A stretch of 64,000 nucleotides of DNA from Gaiella occulta (GTDB lineage Bacteria; Actinomycetota; Thermoleophilia; Gaiellales; Gaiellaceae): NCBI RefSeq assembly GCF_003351045.1, contig NZ_QQZY01000003.1, positions 1 to 64,000 on the forward strand, written 5' to 3'. Both the position numbers and the translations under genes were made by a program. Below are positions 8,536 to 16,622 of the stretch, piece by piece; the first letter of the stretch is position 1; the number at the start of each line of letters is the position of its first letter. Below the pieces are notes generated by a model. That model saw only the letters and a list, made by a program, of their open reading frames with translations, was not told the DNA's origin and did no database searches.

Positions 8536-9993
8536 TCAGCGCCGGACGGCCTGCTCGATCCGCGCTGCGATGCCCTGGTCGACGTTCGCCCAGTACTGCA
8601 GCGCCCGCGCCAGCACGGGCTCGCTGACCCCGTTCGAGAGGTGGCCGGCGACGTTGCCGACGAAGCGCTCCCGCGCTGCGTCGTCCATCACCTGGGTGAG
8701 CAGGGCGCGTGCCTGCGACCAGTCGTCGTCCTCCGCATGCAGGGAGTACGCCTCGCGCACCATCTCCCCGGCTGCATACCAGCCTGCGACGTCGCCGAAG
8801 CGGCCGGTGTCGGCGGCCGGGCCTCCATACGAGTTGGGTGCGTACATCGGCGTCCCGCCCGTGTGGTGGTAGCGCATCGCCCCGTCGAACGTGTAGCTGT
8901 TCGCCTCCGTCCCCTTCGGCCGGTTGACGGGGAGCTGCATGTAGTTCGCCCCGATCCGGTAGCGGTGCGTGTCCGGATACGAGAACATCCTGCCGAGCAG
9001 CATCTTGTCGGGGCTCGGGCCCGTGCCGGGCACCATGTTCGACGGCTCGAACGCCGACTGCTCGATCTCGGCGAAGAAGTTCTCCGGATTGCGGTCGAGC
9101 GTCAGCCGGCCGACCTCGATCAGCGGGTAGTCGGCATGCGGCCATACCTTCGTCAGGTCGAACGGGTTGAAGCGGTACGCCGGAGCGTCGTCGAACGGCA
9201 TCACCTGCACCTTCAACGTCCAGCTCGGATGCTCGCCGCGCGCGATCGCCTCGGAGAGGTCGCGCCGATGGTAGTCGGCATCCTCCCCTGCGAGGACATC
9301 GGCCTCGGCCTGCGTGAGGAAGGTGATGCCCTGATCGGTCTTGAAGTGGTACTTGATCCAGTACCGCTCGCCGCCGGCGTTGACCCACATGAACGTGTGC
9401 GAGCCGTACCCGTTCATGTTCCGGAACGTGCCCGGAATGCCGCGGTCGCCCATCAGGATCGTCACCTGGTGCGCGGACTCCGGAGACAGAGTCCAGAAGT
9501 CCCACTGGATGTCGTTGTCCCGCAAGCCGGTGTCGCCGCGGCGCTTCTGCGAGCGGATGAAGTGACCGAACTTGATCGGGTCGCGGACGAAGAACACCGG
9601 GGTGTTGTTGCCGACGATGTCGTAGTTGCCCTCGGTGGTGTAGAGCTTGACGGCGAAGCCGCGTGGATCGCGCCAGGTGTCCGGGCTTCCCTGCTCGCCG
9701 GCGACGGTGGAAAAGCGGACGAGCGCTTCCGTCACGGTTCCCGGCTGGAACACCGCAGCCTTGGTGAACTGGCTCACGTCGTTCGTGATCTCCAGGCGCC
9801 CGAACGCACCGGCGCCCTTTGCGTGCACGACCCGCTCCGGCACGCGTTCGCGGTTGAAGTGCGCCATCTGCTCGATCAGGACGTGGTCGTGGAGCAGCAG
9901 GGGCCCGTCGCGGCCGACGGACAGCGAGTCCTCGTCGGACGCGGTCGGGATGCCCGCGTCGGTGGTAGTGGCGGGTGGACGTGACGTGCTCAA
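8536..9993 (-). CDS. katA: monofunctional heme catalase (clade 3 type), 485 aa
   Basis: Splits hydrogen peroxide into water and oxygen. The distal histidine is in [13 protein letters not shown] (His57) and the distal asparagine in [11 protein letters not shown]. The heme-ligand tyrosine is in [12 protein letters not shown] near residue 340. The length fits small-subunit clade 3 catalases. The start is a TTG at 9993, just behind an AGGAGGG site, and it overlaps the stop of the upstream fur-type gene as TTGA. The open frame extends a further 70 codons upstream but is not homologous there. The arrangement, with a peroxide-type Fur protein first and catalase second, implies induction by peroxide or metal state. 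Confidence 0.95.
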   Translation of the reverse strand: MSTSRPPATTTDAGIPTASDEDSLSVGRDGPLLLHDHVLIEQMAHFNRERVPERVVHAKGAGAFGRLEITNDVSQFTKAAVFQPGTVTEALVRFSTVAGEQGSPDTWRDPRGFAVKLYTTEGNYDIVGNNTPVFFVRDPIKFGHFIRSQKRRGDTGLRDNDIQWDFWTLSPESAHQVTILMGDRGIPGTFRNMNGYGSHTFMWVNAGGERYWIKYHFKTDQGITFLTQAEADVLAGEDADYHRRDLSEAIARGEHPSWTLKVQVMPFDDAPAYRFNPFDLTKVWPHADYPLIEVGRLTLDRNPENFFAEIEQSAFEPSNMVPGTGPSPDKMLLGRMFSYPDTHRYRIGANYMQLPVNRPKGTEANSYTFDGAMRYHHTGGTPMYAPNSYGGPAADTGRFGDVAGWYAAGEMVREAYSLHAEDDDWSQARALLTQVMDDAARERFVGNVAGHLSNGVSEPVLARALQYWANVDQGIAARIEQAVRR

Positions 9994-10484
9994 TGGCCCT
10001 CCTTGGAGTCGTGGGGAACAGGGATGCCGCAGGCGGAAGCGGCGGCCGCCGTCTGCGAGCGCTGCGGCCGGCAGCGGGCACACAGGCCCCACCACGTCAC
10101 CTCGGCCTCGTCGACGTCGAAGCCATGCGTGTCCGACGGGCTGAGGCAGGGCGCCGATCCGGTCGCGCAGTCGACGTCGTCCACCGCGCCGCAGGAGCGG
10201 CACACGACGTGGTGGTGGTTGTCGCCGGTGCGCCGCTCGTAGCGGGCGGCCGACCCTGCCGGCTCGAAGCGGCGCAGCAGTCCGGCGCGTGTGAGCGCGC
10301 CCAGGACGTCGTAGACGGCCTGGGTGGACAGGGCGCCGAGCCGGGCTCGAGCCGCGGTCGCGACGAAGTCCGCGTCCGCGTGCGGTGCCTCGGCGAGCAC
10401 CTCGAGCACCGCCACGCGCGGCGCCGTGACGCGAAGGCCCGCCGCTCGCAGAAGTTCGACGTCATCGCGCGCTGCTTCCGGCAC
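9990..10484 (-). CDS. Fur-family (PerR/FurA-like) regulator, 164 aa
   Basis: A metal-dependent winged-helix repressor. The DNA-binding domain covers residues 5-85, with the helix around [19 protein letters not shown]. The dimerisation domain holds [10 protein letters not shown] and DVDC, and a second CxxC pair follows in LCARCRP, which together fit the structural zinc and regulatory metal sites of PerR/FurA. It is the first gene of a pair with catalase, exactly like furA-katG in mycobacteria. A TACGGT hexamer lies 6 nt before the GTG, so its mRNA is probably leaderless. It is divergent from fdhD. Confidence 0.92.
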   Translation of the reverse strand: MPEAARDDVELLRAAGLRVTAPRVAVLEVLAEAPHADADFVATAARARLGALSTQAVYDVLGALTRAGLLRRFEPAGSAARYERRTGDNHHHVVCRSCGAVDDVDCATGSAPCLSPSDTHGFDVDEAEVTWWGLCARCRPQRSQTAAAASACGIPVPHDSKEGH

Positions 10485-10490
10485 GACCCC

Positions 10491-10496
10491 ACCGTA
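10491..10496 (-). promoter_or_regulatory. -10 hexamer TACGGT of the fur-catalase unit
   Basis: On the minus strand TACGGT ends 6 nt before the GTG at 10484. An AT-rich stretch (10501-10545, containing TTATCAATAAC) lies just upstream and is the best candidate for an autoregulatory Fur/PerR site shared with divergent fdhD. Confidence 0.5.
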
Positions 10497-10559
10497 GCAC
10501 GCATATCGTACTTTATCAATAACTTGAACAACACCATAAAACATGGGGGGTGGCTGCGG

Positions 10560-11381
10560 ATGGCGCAGTACTGTTCGTTCGTGGAGCCCGTTCAGCCCAT
10601 CCCCCCCGCGGATCTTCGCGGGAGCAGCCGCGTGTCGGTGCGCCGCCTGCCGGAAGGAGCGGACGAGCCCGACAGGGTCGCTGTCGAGGAGCCGCTCGAG
10701 ATCCGCATCGAGGGTCGGCCGGTCGCCGTCACCATGCGCACCCCCGGCCACGACGAGGAGCTTGCGCTCGGGTTCTGCCTCTCCGAGGGGCTGCGGCCCG
10801 CCCGCGCCCGCCTTCCCGGCGACCTCGCGGCGAACACCGTCGAGGTGGACGCCCCCGGCTTCGACCCGGAAGGGCTGCAGCGCTCCTTCTACACCTCGTC
10901 CTCGTGCGGTGTCTGCGGCAAGGGGGCGCTCGAGGCGATCGCCGTCGCCGCCGACCGGGTCGAGAGCGGCCTGCGCGTCCCCTTCGCCGTCGTCTCGGGC
11001 CTGCCCGAGCTCCTGCGCGCGGCGCAGCCCTCGTTCGACCGCACCGGCGGCATCCACGCCACCGGCCTGTTCACGCCGCAGGGCGGGCTCCTCTGCGCGC
11101 GCGAGGACGTCGGCCGGCACAACGCCATGGACAAGGTGATCGGGTGGGCGTTCCGCGAGGGGAGACTGCCGCTCGCCGACCTCGTGCTGTGCGTCAGCGG
11201 CCGGCTCTCCTTCGAGCTCGTGCAGAAGGCGGCGGTCGCGGGCTGCCCGGTGCTCGTCGCGGTCGGCGCGCCCTCCTCTCTGGCCGTCGAGCTGGCCGCC
11301 GACCGCGGGATCACGCTGTGCGGCTTCGTGCGCGACGGGCGTGCGAACGTCTACACGGAGCCGTGGCGCATCGTCCCCTGA
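10560..11381 (+). CDS. fdhD: formate dehydrogenase accessory sulfurtransferase FdhD
   Basis: FdhD passes sulfur from IscS to the molybdenum cofactor of formate dehydrogenase. The 273-aa product has the conserved cysteine motif SSSCGVCGKGALEAI near residues 117-131, plus REDVGRHNAMDKVIG and LCVSGRLSFELVQKA in the C-terminal half. The ATG at 10560 was chosen because homology begins close after it. It is followed, with a 19-bp overlap, by a mobA-type gene, so this is a Mo-cofactor and formate dehydrogenase maturation unit. No formate dehydrogenase is in the window. In many bacteria that enzyme is a selenoprotein, which is relevant to the TGA-containing gene further right. Confidence 0.95.
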   Translation: MAQYCSFVEPVQPIPPADLRGSSRVSVRRLPEGADEPDRVAVEEPLEIRIEGRPVAVTMRTPGHDEELALGFCLSEGLRPARARLPGDLAANTVEVDAPGFDPEGLQRSFYTSSSCGVCGKGALEAIAVAADRVESGLRVPFAVVSGLPELLRAAQPSFDRTGGIHATGLFTPQGGLLCAREDVGRHNAMDKVIGWAFREGRLPLADLVLCVSGRLSFELVQKAAVAGCPVLVAVGAPSSLAVELAADRGITLCGFVRDGRANVYTEPWRIVP

Positions 11382-11887
11382 CCGGCGTGCTGCTCGTCGG
11401 CGGCGCCTCGCGGCGGTTCGGATCGCCGAAGGCCCTCGTCGTGCTCGACGGGGAGACGCTCGCCGAGCGCGGCCTGCGCGTTCTCGGCGAGGCCTGCGAC
11501 GAGGTGATCGCGGTCGGCAAGGCCGCAGACGGCCTGCCGCTGGCGTGCCCGCTGCTGGACGACGCAAGCGCCCTGCGCGCTCCCGTGTTCGGGGTCATCG
11601 CGGGACTCCGCGCGGCGGCGCACGACACCTGCGTCGTGCTCCCCGTGGACTGTCCACGCGCGACCCCCGAGCTTCTGCGGGCGCTCGGGCGCGCGACCGC
11701 GATCCCGCAGACGGGGCCGCTTCCGGGCGCGTACACGCGCTCCATGCTGCCCCTGCTCGAGGAACGCGTGGCGCGCGGCGAGCTGTCGCTGCGCGACGTC
11801 AACCCGACCGTGATCCATGTGGACGAGCGGCTTCTCGCCGACGTCGACACCCCGGAGGATCTCGCCGCGCTAGAGGGGGAGATCTAG
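11363..11887 (+). CDS. mobA: molybdenum cofactor guanylyltransferase MobA-like
   Basis: Transfers GMP to molybdopterin to form the guanine dinucleotide cofactor needed by formate dehydrogenase-type enzymes. The N-terminal nucleotide loop reads GVLLVGGASRRFGSPKAL, and the acidic metal site is in VLPVDCPRA. The 174-aa length is near the family norm of 190-200. The GTG at 11363 lies inside fdhD (19-bp overlap) and adds six residues before the Rossmann strand. The 3' end overlaps the convergent birA by 18 bp. Alternative: a related nucleotidyltransferase of the same fold; the fdhD neighbour favours MobA. Confidence 0.9.
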   Translation: MAHRPLTGVLLVGGASRRFGSPKALVVLDGETLAERGLRVLGEACDEVIAVGKAADGLPLACPLLDDASALRAPVFGVIAGLRAAAHDTCVVLPVDCPRATPELLRALGRATAIPQTGPLPGAYTRSMLPLLEERVARGELSLRDVNPTVIHVDERLLADVDTPEDLAALEGEI

Positions 11888-12625
11888 CGGCTCGATCTCG
11901 CCGCTCTCGACCATGACCACGTGTCCGCCGTCGAGCGTGACCGACAGCCGGCCGTCCGGCGCCAGCGCGCCGGCCGTCCCGGACGCGGCACCCACGCTGA
12001 CACGCTGTCCGCGGAGCGCATTGCGTGCCTCGAGGCGCGCGGCGAGCCCGTCCAGCCCGCTTGCCCGCCAGCTTGCGTAGGCCGCGTCGAGCCGCTCGAG
12101 CAGCGCGGCGAGGAGTGCGCCCCGATCGTGCGTCGCCCCTGTCGCGACGCGCAGCGACGTCGCCGGCAGCCGCGTCCGCGCCGGCAGCTCGCCGGCGCTC
12201 TGGTTGACGTTGACGCCGATGCCCGCGACGACCGCGCCGTCGCCTGCTTCGAGCAGGATGCCCGCCACCTTGCCCCCGGCGATCAGCACGTCGTTCGGCC
12301 ATTTCACCCGAGCCTCGACGCCTGCGACGAGCTCGATCGCCTCCGCGGCCGCGAGCGCCACGACGAGCGACAGCTGCGGCAGCGCGCCGCCCGGCGGGCG
12401 CAGCAGCACCGAGCACAGCAGCGACCGTCCCGGCCGGTCGTCCCAGCGGCGCCCCGAGCGGCCGCGCCCGGCGACCTGGTGCTCCGCGGTCGCCACCGCG
12501 CCCTCCGGCAGATCCGTGCCGCGCAGCACGTCCTGGGTCGACGCCGTCTCCTGCGCGTACAGGTACGGCGAGCCGAGGCGGCTGCGTAGACGCGGCAGCA
12601 CCACGTCGGGCGCCAGGTCGTTCAC
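11870..12625 (-). CDS. birA: biotin--[acetyl-CoA-carboxylase] ligase, no HTH domain
   Basis: Activates biotin with ATP and attaches it to the carrier lysine of acetyl-CoA carboxylase. The 251 residues contain the biotin/AMP loop GRGRSGRRWDD, the catalytic KWPNDVLIAGGKVAGIL block and the small C-terminal SH3-like domain. The N-terminal DNA-binding domain of the E. coli protein is absent, so it is a pure ligase of the group I kind. The start is a GTG overlapping the arfB stop (GTGA). It is the last gene of a three-gene minus-strand unit. Confidence 0.95.
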   Translation of the reverse strand: MNDLAPDVVLPRLRSRLGSPYLYAQETASTQDVLRGTDLPEGAVATAEHQVAGRGRSGRRWDDRPGRSLLCSVLLRPPGGALPQLSLVVALAAAEAIELVAGVEARVKWPNDVLIAGGKVAGILLEAGDGAVVAGIGVNVNQSAGELPARTRLPATSLRVATGATHDRGALLAALLERLDAAYASWRASGLDGLAARLEARNALRGQRVSVGAASGTAGALAPDGRLSVTLDGGHVVMVESGEIEPLDLPL

Positions 12626-13047
12626 TCGTCGTCCCTCGACCGGCGCAGGCGCTTGACGGTCCCGCGCCGCCGCTTGGCGTCCAGTCGCTGCTCCTTCGCC
12701 GCCCGCGAGGGCCGCGTCGCCACACGGTGCCGCTCGACCCGCAGCGCCTCGGCGAGGCGTGCCACGAGGCGGGCGACCGCGAGCTCGCGGTTGCGCGCCT
12801 GGCTGCGCTCGTCCTGCGCGACGGCCCGCAGCACGGGGCCTGCGCGGGCGATCACGCGGCGCTTCTGCACGTCCGTCAGCGCCGTGGACGCCCCCACGTC
12901 GAGCACTGCCTCGACTCGCGTCTCGGACGTGTTCGCGTGCTGGCCGCCGGGGCCGCTCGATCGCGACACGCGCAGCTCGATCTCGGAGACGGGAAGGAGC
13001 ACGGAGCGCGTGACGCGGATGCGGCGAGGGCTCTCGTCGGCGCTCAT
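12622..13047 (-). CDS. arfB: ArfB/ICT1-type peptidyl-tRNA hydrolase (ribosome rescue)
   Basis: Releases peptide from ribosomes stalled without a stop codon. The protein is 141 aa, with the GGQ catalytic motif in RVSRSSGPGGQHANTSETRVE (Gly-Gly-Gln near residues 33-35). It ends in a very basic tail (RAAKEQRLDAKRRRGTVKRL) of the kind that enters the empty mRNA channel. The absence of a codon-recognition domain separates it from release factors RF1/RF2. The ATG at 13047 overlaps the stop of the upstream CDF gene (ATGA), and its own stop overlaps birA, so all three are coupled. Confidence 0.93.
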   Translation of the reverse strand: MSADESPRRIRVTRSVLLPVSEIELRVSRSSGPGGQHANTSETRVEAVLDVGASTALTDVQKRRVIARAGPVLRAVAQDERSQARNRELAVARLVARLAEALRVERHRVATRPSRAAKEQRLDAKRRRGTVKRLRRSRDDE

Positions 13048-13979
13048 TCGCGTCCCGTCCCGGGCGACCGTGAGATCGCGAGCAGCCCGTCCGCCTGTTC
13101 GTGGTCGACCTGGAGCGTCGTGTGGGTGACGCGGAAGCGCTCGCAGAGCATCTGCTCCAGCGTGCGGCGGATGGCGTGGCAGTCGTCGCCGGCGCGCACG
13201 CGCACGTGCGCCGAGAGGGTCGGGAAGCCGCTCGTGATCTGCCACACGTGCAGGTCGTGCACCTCGACGACGCCCGGCGTCGCCGCCATCGCGCGCCCGA
13301 TCGCGTCCGCGTCCATGCCGCGCGGCGCCGCCTCGAGCAGCACGAGCACCGAGTCGCGCAGCACGCCCCAGGAGCTTACGAGGATGAGCACCCCGAGCAG
13401 GAGGCTGAACGCCGGGTCCGCGTAGCGCCATCCGGTGGTGATGATCACGACACCGGCGACGAGCACGCCGAGCGAGCCGAGCGCGTCGCCCGCGAGATGG
13501 ACGAACGACGCGCGCAGGTTGAGGTCGTGTCCGCCGCGGCGGAACACGAGTGCGGCGCCGGCGGCGTTGATCGCGAGACCCAGCGCGGCCACCGCCACGA
13601 GCCACCCGCCCGGCACGTCCGGCGGCTGCGAGAAGCGGCGGCCCGCCTCGATGAAGATGAGCACGGCGATGACCACGAGCGAGACCGCGTTGACGAGCGC
13701 CGCGAGGATCTCCGCCCGCTTGAGGCCGAAGCTCCGGTTCGGCGTCGCCGGTCGCCCCGCGAGCACGACGGCGCCGGCCGCGATCCCGAGCGCCAGCACG
13801 TCGGAGAGGTTGTGGCCGGCGTCGGCGAGCAGCGACAGGCTGCCCGTCGCGATGCCCGCCGCCGCCTCGGCGGCCGTGTACGCGGCGTTCAGCCCGAGGG
13901 CGATCCCGAGCGACCGCAGCGTGCCGCCGGCGAAGCCGTGGACGTCGCCGTGACCGTGCGCATGGTCGTGTGCTGCCAC
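13044..13979 (-). CDS. CDF-family zinc/cation exporter with cytoplasmic domain, 311 aa
   Basis: A second cation diffusion facilitator, longer than the one at 2038. A short His-rich start (HDHAHGHGDVHG) precedes six membrane segments with metal sites in LLADAGHNLSDVLAL and HLAGDALGSLG. A full C-terminal ferredoxin-like domain (about 210-300) contains HDLHVWQITSG, typical of CzcD/ZitB. It likely exports Zn2+ by proton antiport in the inner membrane. A TAGCCT hexamer 6 nt before the GTG marks a leaderless start. It is the first gene of the unit with arfB and birA; no functional link is obvious. Confidence 0.93.
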   Translation of the reverse strand: MAAHDHAHGHGDVHGFAGGTLRSLGIALGLNAAYTAAEAAAGIATGSLSLLADAGHNLSDVLALGIAAGAVVLAGRPATPNRSFGLKRAEILAALVNAVSLVVIAVLIFIEAGRRFSQPPDVPGGWLVAVAALGLAINAAGAALVFRRGGHDLNLRASFVHLAGDALGSLGVLVAGVVIITTGWRYADPAFSLLLGVLILVSSWGVLRDSVLVLLEAAPRGMDADAIGRAMAATPGVVEVHDLHVWQITSGFPTLSAHVRVRAGDDCHAIRRTLEQMLCERFRVTHTTLQVDHEQADGLLAISRSPGTGRE

Positions 13980-13985
13980 CGCACG

Positions 13986-13991
13986 AGGCTA
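13986..13991 (-). promoter_or_regulatory. -10 hexamer TAGCCT of the CDF-arfB-birA unit
   Basis: It ends 6 nt before the GTG at 13979. Confidence 0.55.
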
Positions 13992-14028
13992 GCGCGTCGT
14001 GGATATTCCGTCGCCCGTGCGCGTCTGT

Positions 14029-14034
14029 GAGACT
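14029..14034 (+). promoter_or_regulatory. -10-like hexamer GAGACT before the HAD gene
   Basis: GAGACT ends 6 nt before the ATG at 14041. The first base departs from TANNNT, but the spacing is the one seen at its neighbours. Confidence 0.35.
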
Positions 14035-14040
14035 GTGCCG

Positions 14041-14817
14041 ATGGCCTGCATCCTCCTCGACGTCGACGGCGTCCTGCACGTGTCGGGAGAGCCGATCCCG
14101 GGCGCCGCCGCCGCAGTCGCCCGGCTGCGCCGCCAGGGGCACGCCCTGCGCTTCGTCACGAACAACTCGACGCGCCCGCGCGCGCAGCTCGCGCAGGAGC
14201 TGCGCGGCCTCGGATTCGAGCTCGAGGACGACGAGATCCAGACGACACCCCGCGCTGCGGCACGCGAGCTCAAGGGCAAGCGCGTGTTCGCGCTCGTGAT
14301 GGGCGCCATCGTGCCCGACCTCGAGGGCATCGAGCTCGTCGGCGAGCACGCCGACGCGGTGCTGCTCGGCGGCTGCGACGAGACGACCGAGCCGAACCAG
14401 GTGTTCTCGTGGATGAATCTCGGCCGTGCGTTCGCGGAGCTGCAGATGGGCGCCGACCTCTACTGCCTGCACAAGAACAAGTGGTGGCAGACGAGCCGCG
14501 GCCCGCTGCTCGACGCGGGCGCCTTCGTGGCGGGCCTCGAGTACGCCACCGGCGTCGACGCGATCGTGCTCGGCAAGCCGAGCCCCACCTACTTCGCCGC
14601 CGCGCTCGACGCGCTCGCAGCCGAGCCGGAGCTCACCTGGATGGTGACCGACGACATCGAGGCGGACGTGCGCGGCGCCCAGGCGTTCGGCATGCGCACC
14701 GCGCTCGTGCGCACCGGCAAGTTCCGCCCCGAGACGCTCGACGGCTCCGGGATCGTGCCCGAGATCGTGCTCAGCTCCGTCGCGCAGCTGCCGGAGTGGC
14801 TGGAGCGCTCGCTCTGA
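14041..14817 (+). CDS. HAD-superfamily subfamily IIA phosphatase (LHPP/HDHD2-like), 258 aa
   Basis: A soluble phosphatase with an Asp nucleophile in LLDVDGVLHVSG (Asp7, with Asp9 as general acid). Motif II is FVTNNSTRPR, motif III the lysine in LGKPSPTYF, and motif IV DDIEADVRGA. The IIA-type cap sits between motifs II and III. Mammalian LHPP and HDHD2 are the closest well-known relatives; bacterial members act on pyrophosphate or phosphohistidine-like or sugar phosphates, so the substrate is open. It leads a plus-strand run with acpS and the NAD(P)HX repair gene (3-bp gaps). The ATG at 14041 was preferred to one 42 bp upstream because homology starts there. Confidence 0.88.
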   Translation: MACILLDVDGVLHVSGEPIPGAAAAVARLRRQGHALRFVTNNSTRPRAQLAQELRGLGFELEDDEIQTTPRAAARELKGKRVFALVMGAIVPDLEGIELVGEHADAVLLGGCDETTEPNQVFSWMNLGRAFAELQMGADLYCLHKNKWWQTSRGPLLDAGAFVAGLEYATGVDAIVLGKPSPTYFAAALDALAAEPELTWMVTDDIEADVRGAQAFGMRTALVRTGKFRPETLDGSGIVPEIVLSSVAQLPEWLERSL

Positions 14818-14820
14818 ATC

Positions 14821-15186
14821 ATGGCCGTGCGCGTCGGCACCGATCTGATCGAGATCGACCGCATCGCTCGTGCGCTGGCACGGCCGGGCTTCCGCGACCG
14901 CTGCTTCACGAAGGCGGAGCAGGCCTACTGCGAGACGCGCTGCAACCCTGCCGAGAGCTACGCGGCGCGCTTCTGCGGCAAGGAGGCCGTCGGCAAGGCG
15001 CTCGGGTGCGGGGTGCGCTTCACGTGGAAAGAGATCGAGATCGTGGGCCCGCCGAAGCCGGGGGTCACCATCAGCGGCAAGACCGCGCGCTTCGCCGAGA
15101 AGGTCGGCATGCGCGACATCGACGTGTCGCTCACGCATTCGCACACGATGGCGGGCGCGGCCTGCGTCGTCGAGCTCGAGCCCTGA
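14821..15186 (+). CDS. acpS: holo-[acyl-carrier-protein] synthase
   Basis: Transfers 4'-phosphopantetheine from CoA to acyl carrier protein, switching on fatty acid synthesis. The 121-aa length is standard. The magnesium ligands are Asp8 in VGTDLIEIDR and Glu58 in RFCGKEAVGKALG, and the C-terminal DVSLTHSHTMAGAACV strand is conserved. It lies between a HAD gene and the NAD(P)HX repair gene, a pairing seen in many actinobacteria and Gram-positives. No Shine-Dalgarno sequence is evident; it starts 3 bp after the upstream stop, so coupling is likely. Confidence 0.96.
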   Translation: MAVRVGTDLIEIDRIARALARPGFRDRCFTKAEQAYCETRCNPAESYAARFCGKEAVGKALGCGVRFTWKEIEIVGPPKPGVTISGKTARFAEKVGMRDIDVSLTHSHTMAGAACVVELEP

Positions 15187-15189
15187 GCG

Positions 15190-16545
15190 ATGTTCGAGCA
15201 CCTCTACAGCGCCAACGAGATGCGCCTGGCCGAGGCCGCCTATCCGGGCTTCCCCGGGACGGCGTCGGAGCTGATGGAGCGCGCCGGCTCGGCGGTTGCG
15301 CGCGAGGCGATGCGGGCGTTCCCGCGGGCGCGGCGCTTCGCCGTCGTCTGCGGGGGAGGCGCGAACGGCGGCGACGGGCGTATCGCCGCGCGCGTGCTCC
15401 GGGAGGCAGGCCGGGAGGCGGTCGAGACCGACGACGTCGACGGCTTCGAGGTGATCGTCGACGCGCTCTTCGGCACCGGCTTCCACGGTGCGCCGCGCGC
15501 GCAGGCCGCCGCCGTGATCGAGCGCATCAACGCGAGCCCCGCCCCCGTCGTGGCCGTCGACATCCCCTCCGGCGTCGACGCGTCGACCGGGGAGGTCGAG
15601 GGGCCGGCGGTCGAGGCGGCGCTCACCGTCACCTTCCACGCGCGCAAGGTCGGGCTCGTCGTCGCGCCGGGGCGCTTCCATGCCGGTCGCGTCGTCGTCG
15701 CCGACATCGGACTCGCCGACGTCGAGACGGAGGCGCGCCGCGCCACCGAGGCGCTCTTGCGAGACGTGCCGCGACGGGCGCCCCACGACTCGAAGTTCAC
15801 CGCGGGCGTCGTGCTCGTCGTGGGCGGCGCGCCGGGCACGACCGGGGCGCCGGTGCTCGCCGCCACCGCCGCGCTGCGCGCCGACGCCGGCTACGTCACG
15901 CTCGCCGTTCCGCACGCGTGCCTGCCGGTCGTCGAGACGCTCGCGCTCGAGCCGGTCAAGCTCGGCTTCGAGTGGGCCGACGCGGCAGCGACAATCCGTG
16001 CCGCGGCGGCCCGGGCCGACGCCGTCGCGCTCGGGCCGGGGATCGGCCGCTCGGACGAGGCGCGCGCGCTCGTCCGCGAGCTGCTCGACACGATCGCCCT
16101 TCCGGCCGTCGTCGACGCCGACGCGCTCTACGGGCTCGAGCCGCTGCCGCGGGCGGCGGCGACGGTGCTGACCCCGCACGCCGGGGAGCTCGCGCGGCTG
16201 CTCGGCGTGGATGCGGCATGGGTGGCCGCCCATCGCCTCCGCGCCGCGCGCGACGCGGCGGAGCGCTACGGGGCGGTGGTGCTGCTGAAGGGCGCAGACA
16301 CGATCGTGCAGGGGGCGGGGGCGGGCCCGGTCGTCGCAGACATGGCTCCCCCGTCGCTTGCGACGGCGGGGAGCGGTGACGTGCTCACCGGCGTCATCGC
16401 CGCGTTCCTCGCCAAGGGCCTCGACCCGGTCATCGCGGCCGCCACGGGTGCGACGGCACACGGGATCGCCGCCGCGACGGTGCAGCACCAGGCGGGCCTC
16501 GTCGCGAGCGACGTCGTCGCGGCGCTGCCGGCCGCCCTCTCGTAG
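15190..16545 (+). CDS. nnr: bifunctional NAD(P)H-hydrate epimerase / ADP-dependent dehydratase
   Basis: Repairs hydrated, inactive NADH and NADPH. The N-terminal YjeF_N epimerase domain (about 1-205) carries CGGGANGGDGR and VDIPSGVDASTGEV. The C-terminal kinase-fold dehydratase domain (about 215-451) carries VLTPHAGELARLLG and the anion-hole segment TAGSGDVLTGVIAAFLAKG. The fused order and 451-aa length match bacterial Nnr. It overlaps no neighbour but follows acpS by 3 bp; alanine racemase follows after about 75 bp. Loss would allow toxic NADHX to build up, a general housekeeping role. Confidence 0.95.
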   Translation: MFEHLYSANEMRLAEAAYPGFPGTASELMERAGSAVAREAMRAFPRARRFAVVCGGGANGGDGRIAARVLREAGREAVETDDVDGFEVIVDALFGTGFHGAPRAQAAAVIERINASPAPVVAVDIPSGVDASTGEVEGPAVEAALTVTFHARKVGLVVAPGRFHAGRVVVADIGLADVETEARRATEALLRDVPRRAPHDSKFTAGVVLVVGGAPGTTGAPVLAATAALRADAGYVTLAVPHACLPVVETLALEPVKLGFEWADAAATIRAAAARADAVALGPGIGRSDEARALVRELLDTIALPAVVDADALYGLEPLPRAAATVLTPHAGELARLLGVDAAWVAAHRLRAARDAAERYGAVVLLKGADTIVQGAGAGPVVADMAPPSLATAGSGDVLTGVIAAFLAKGLDPVIAAATGATAHGIAAATVQHQAGLVASDVVAALPAALS

Positions 16546-16610
16546 GGCGCGCCCGTCGTGCTCGACTACGACGGCATGACCGTCGGCGTTCTCTGACACG
16601 CCTCGTGCGC

Positions 16611-16616
16611 GAGAAT
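16611..16616 (+). promoter_or_regulatory. -10-like hexamer GAGAAT before alr
   Basis: It ends 6 nt before the GTG at 16623 and decides between that GTG and the in-frame GTG at 16605. Confidence 0.35.
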
Positions 16617-16622
16617 GCAGTC

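Noticed and set aside
12622-16599. 1325-codon minus-strand open frame
   Set aside because: It is antisense to HAD, acpS, nnr and CDF genes; only its last 141 codons (arfB) are real. Long open shadows are expected at this GC content.
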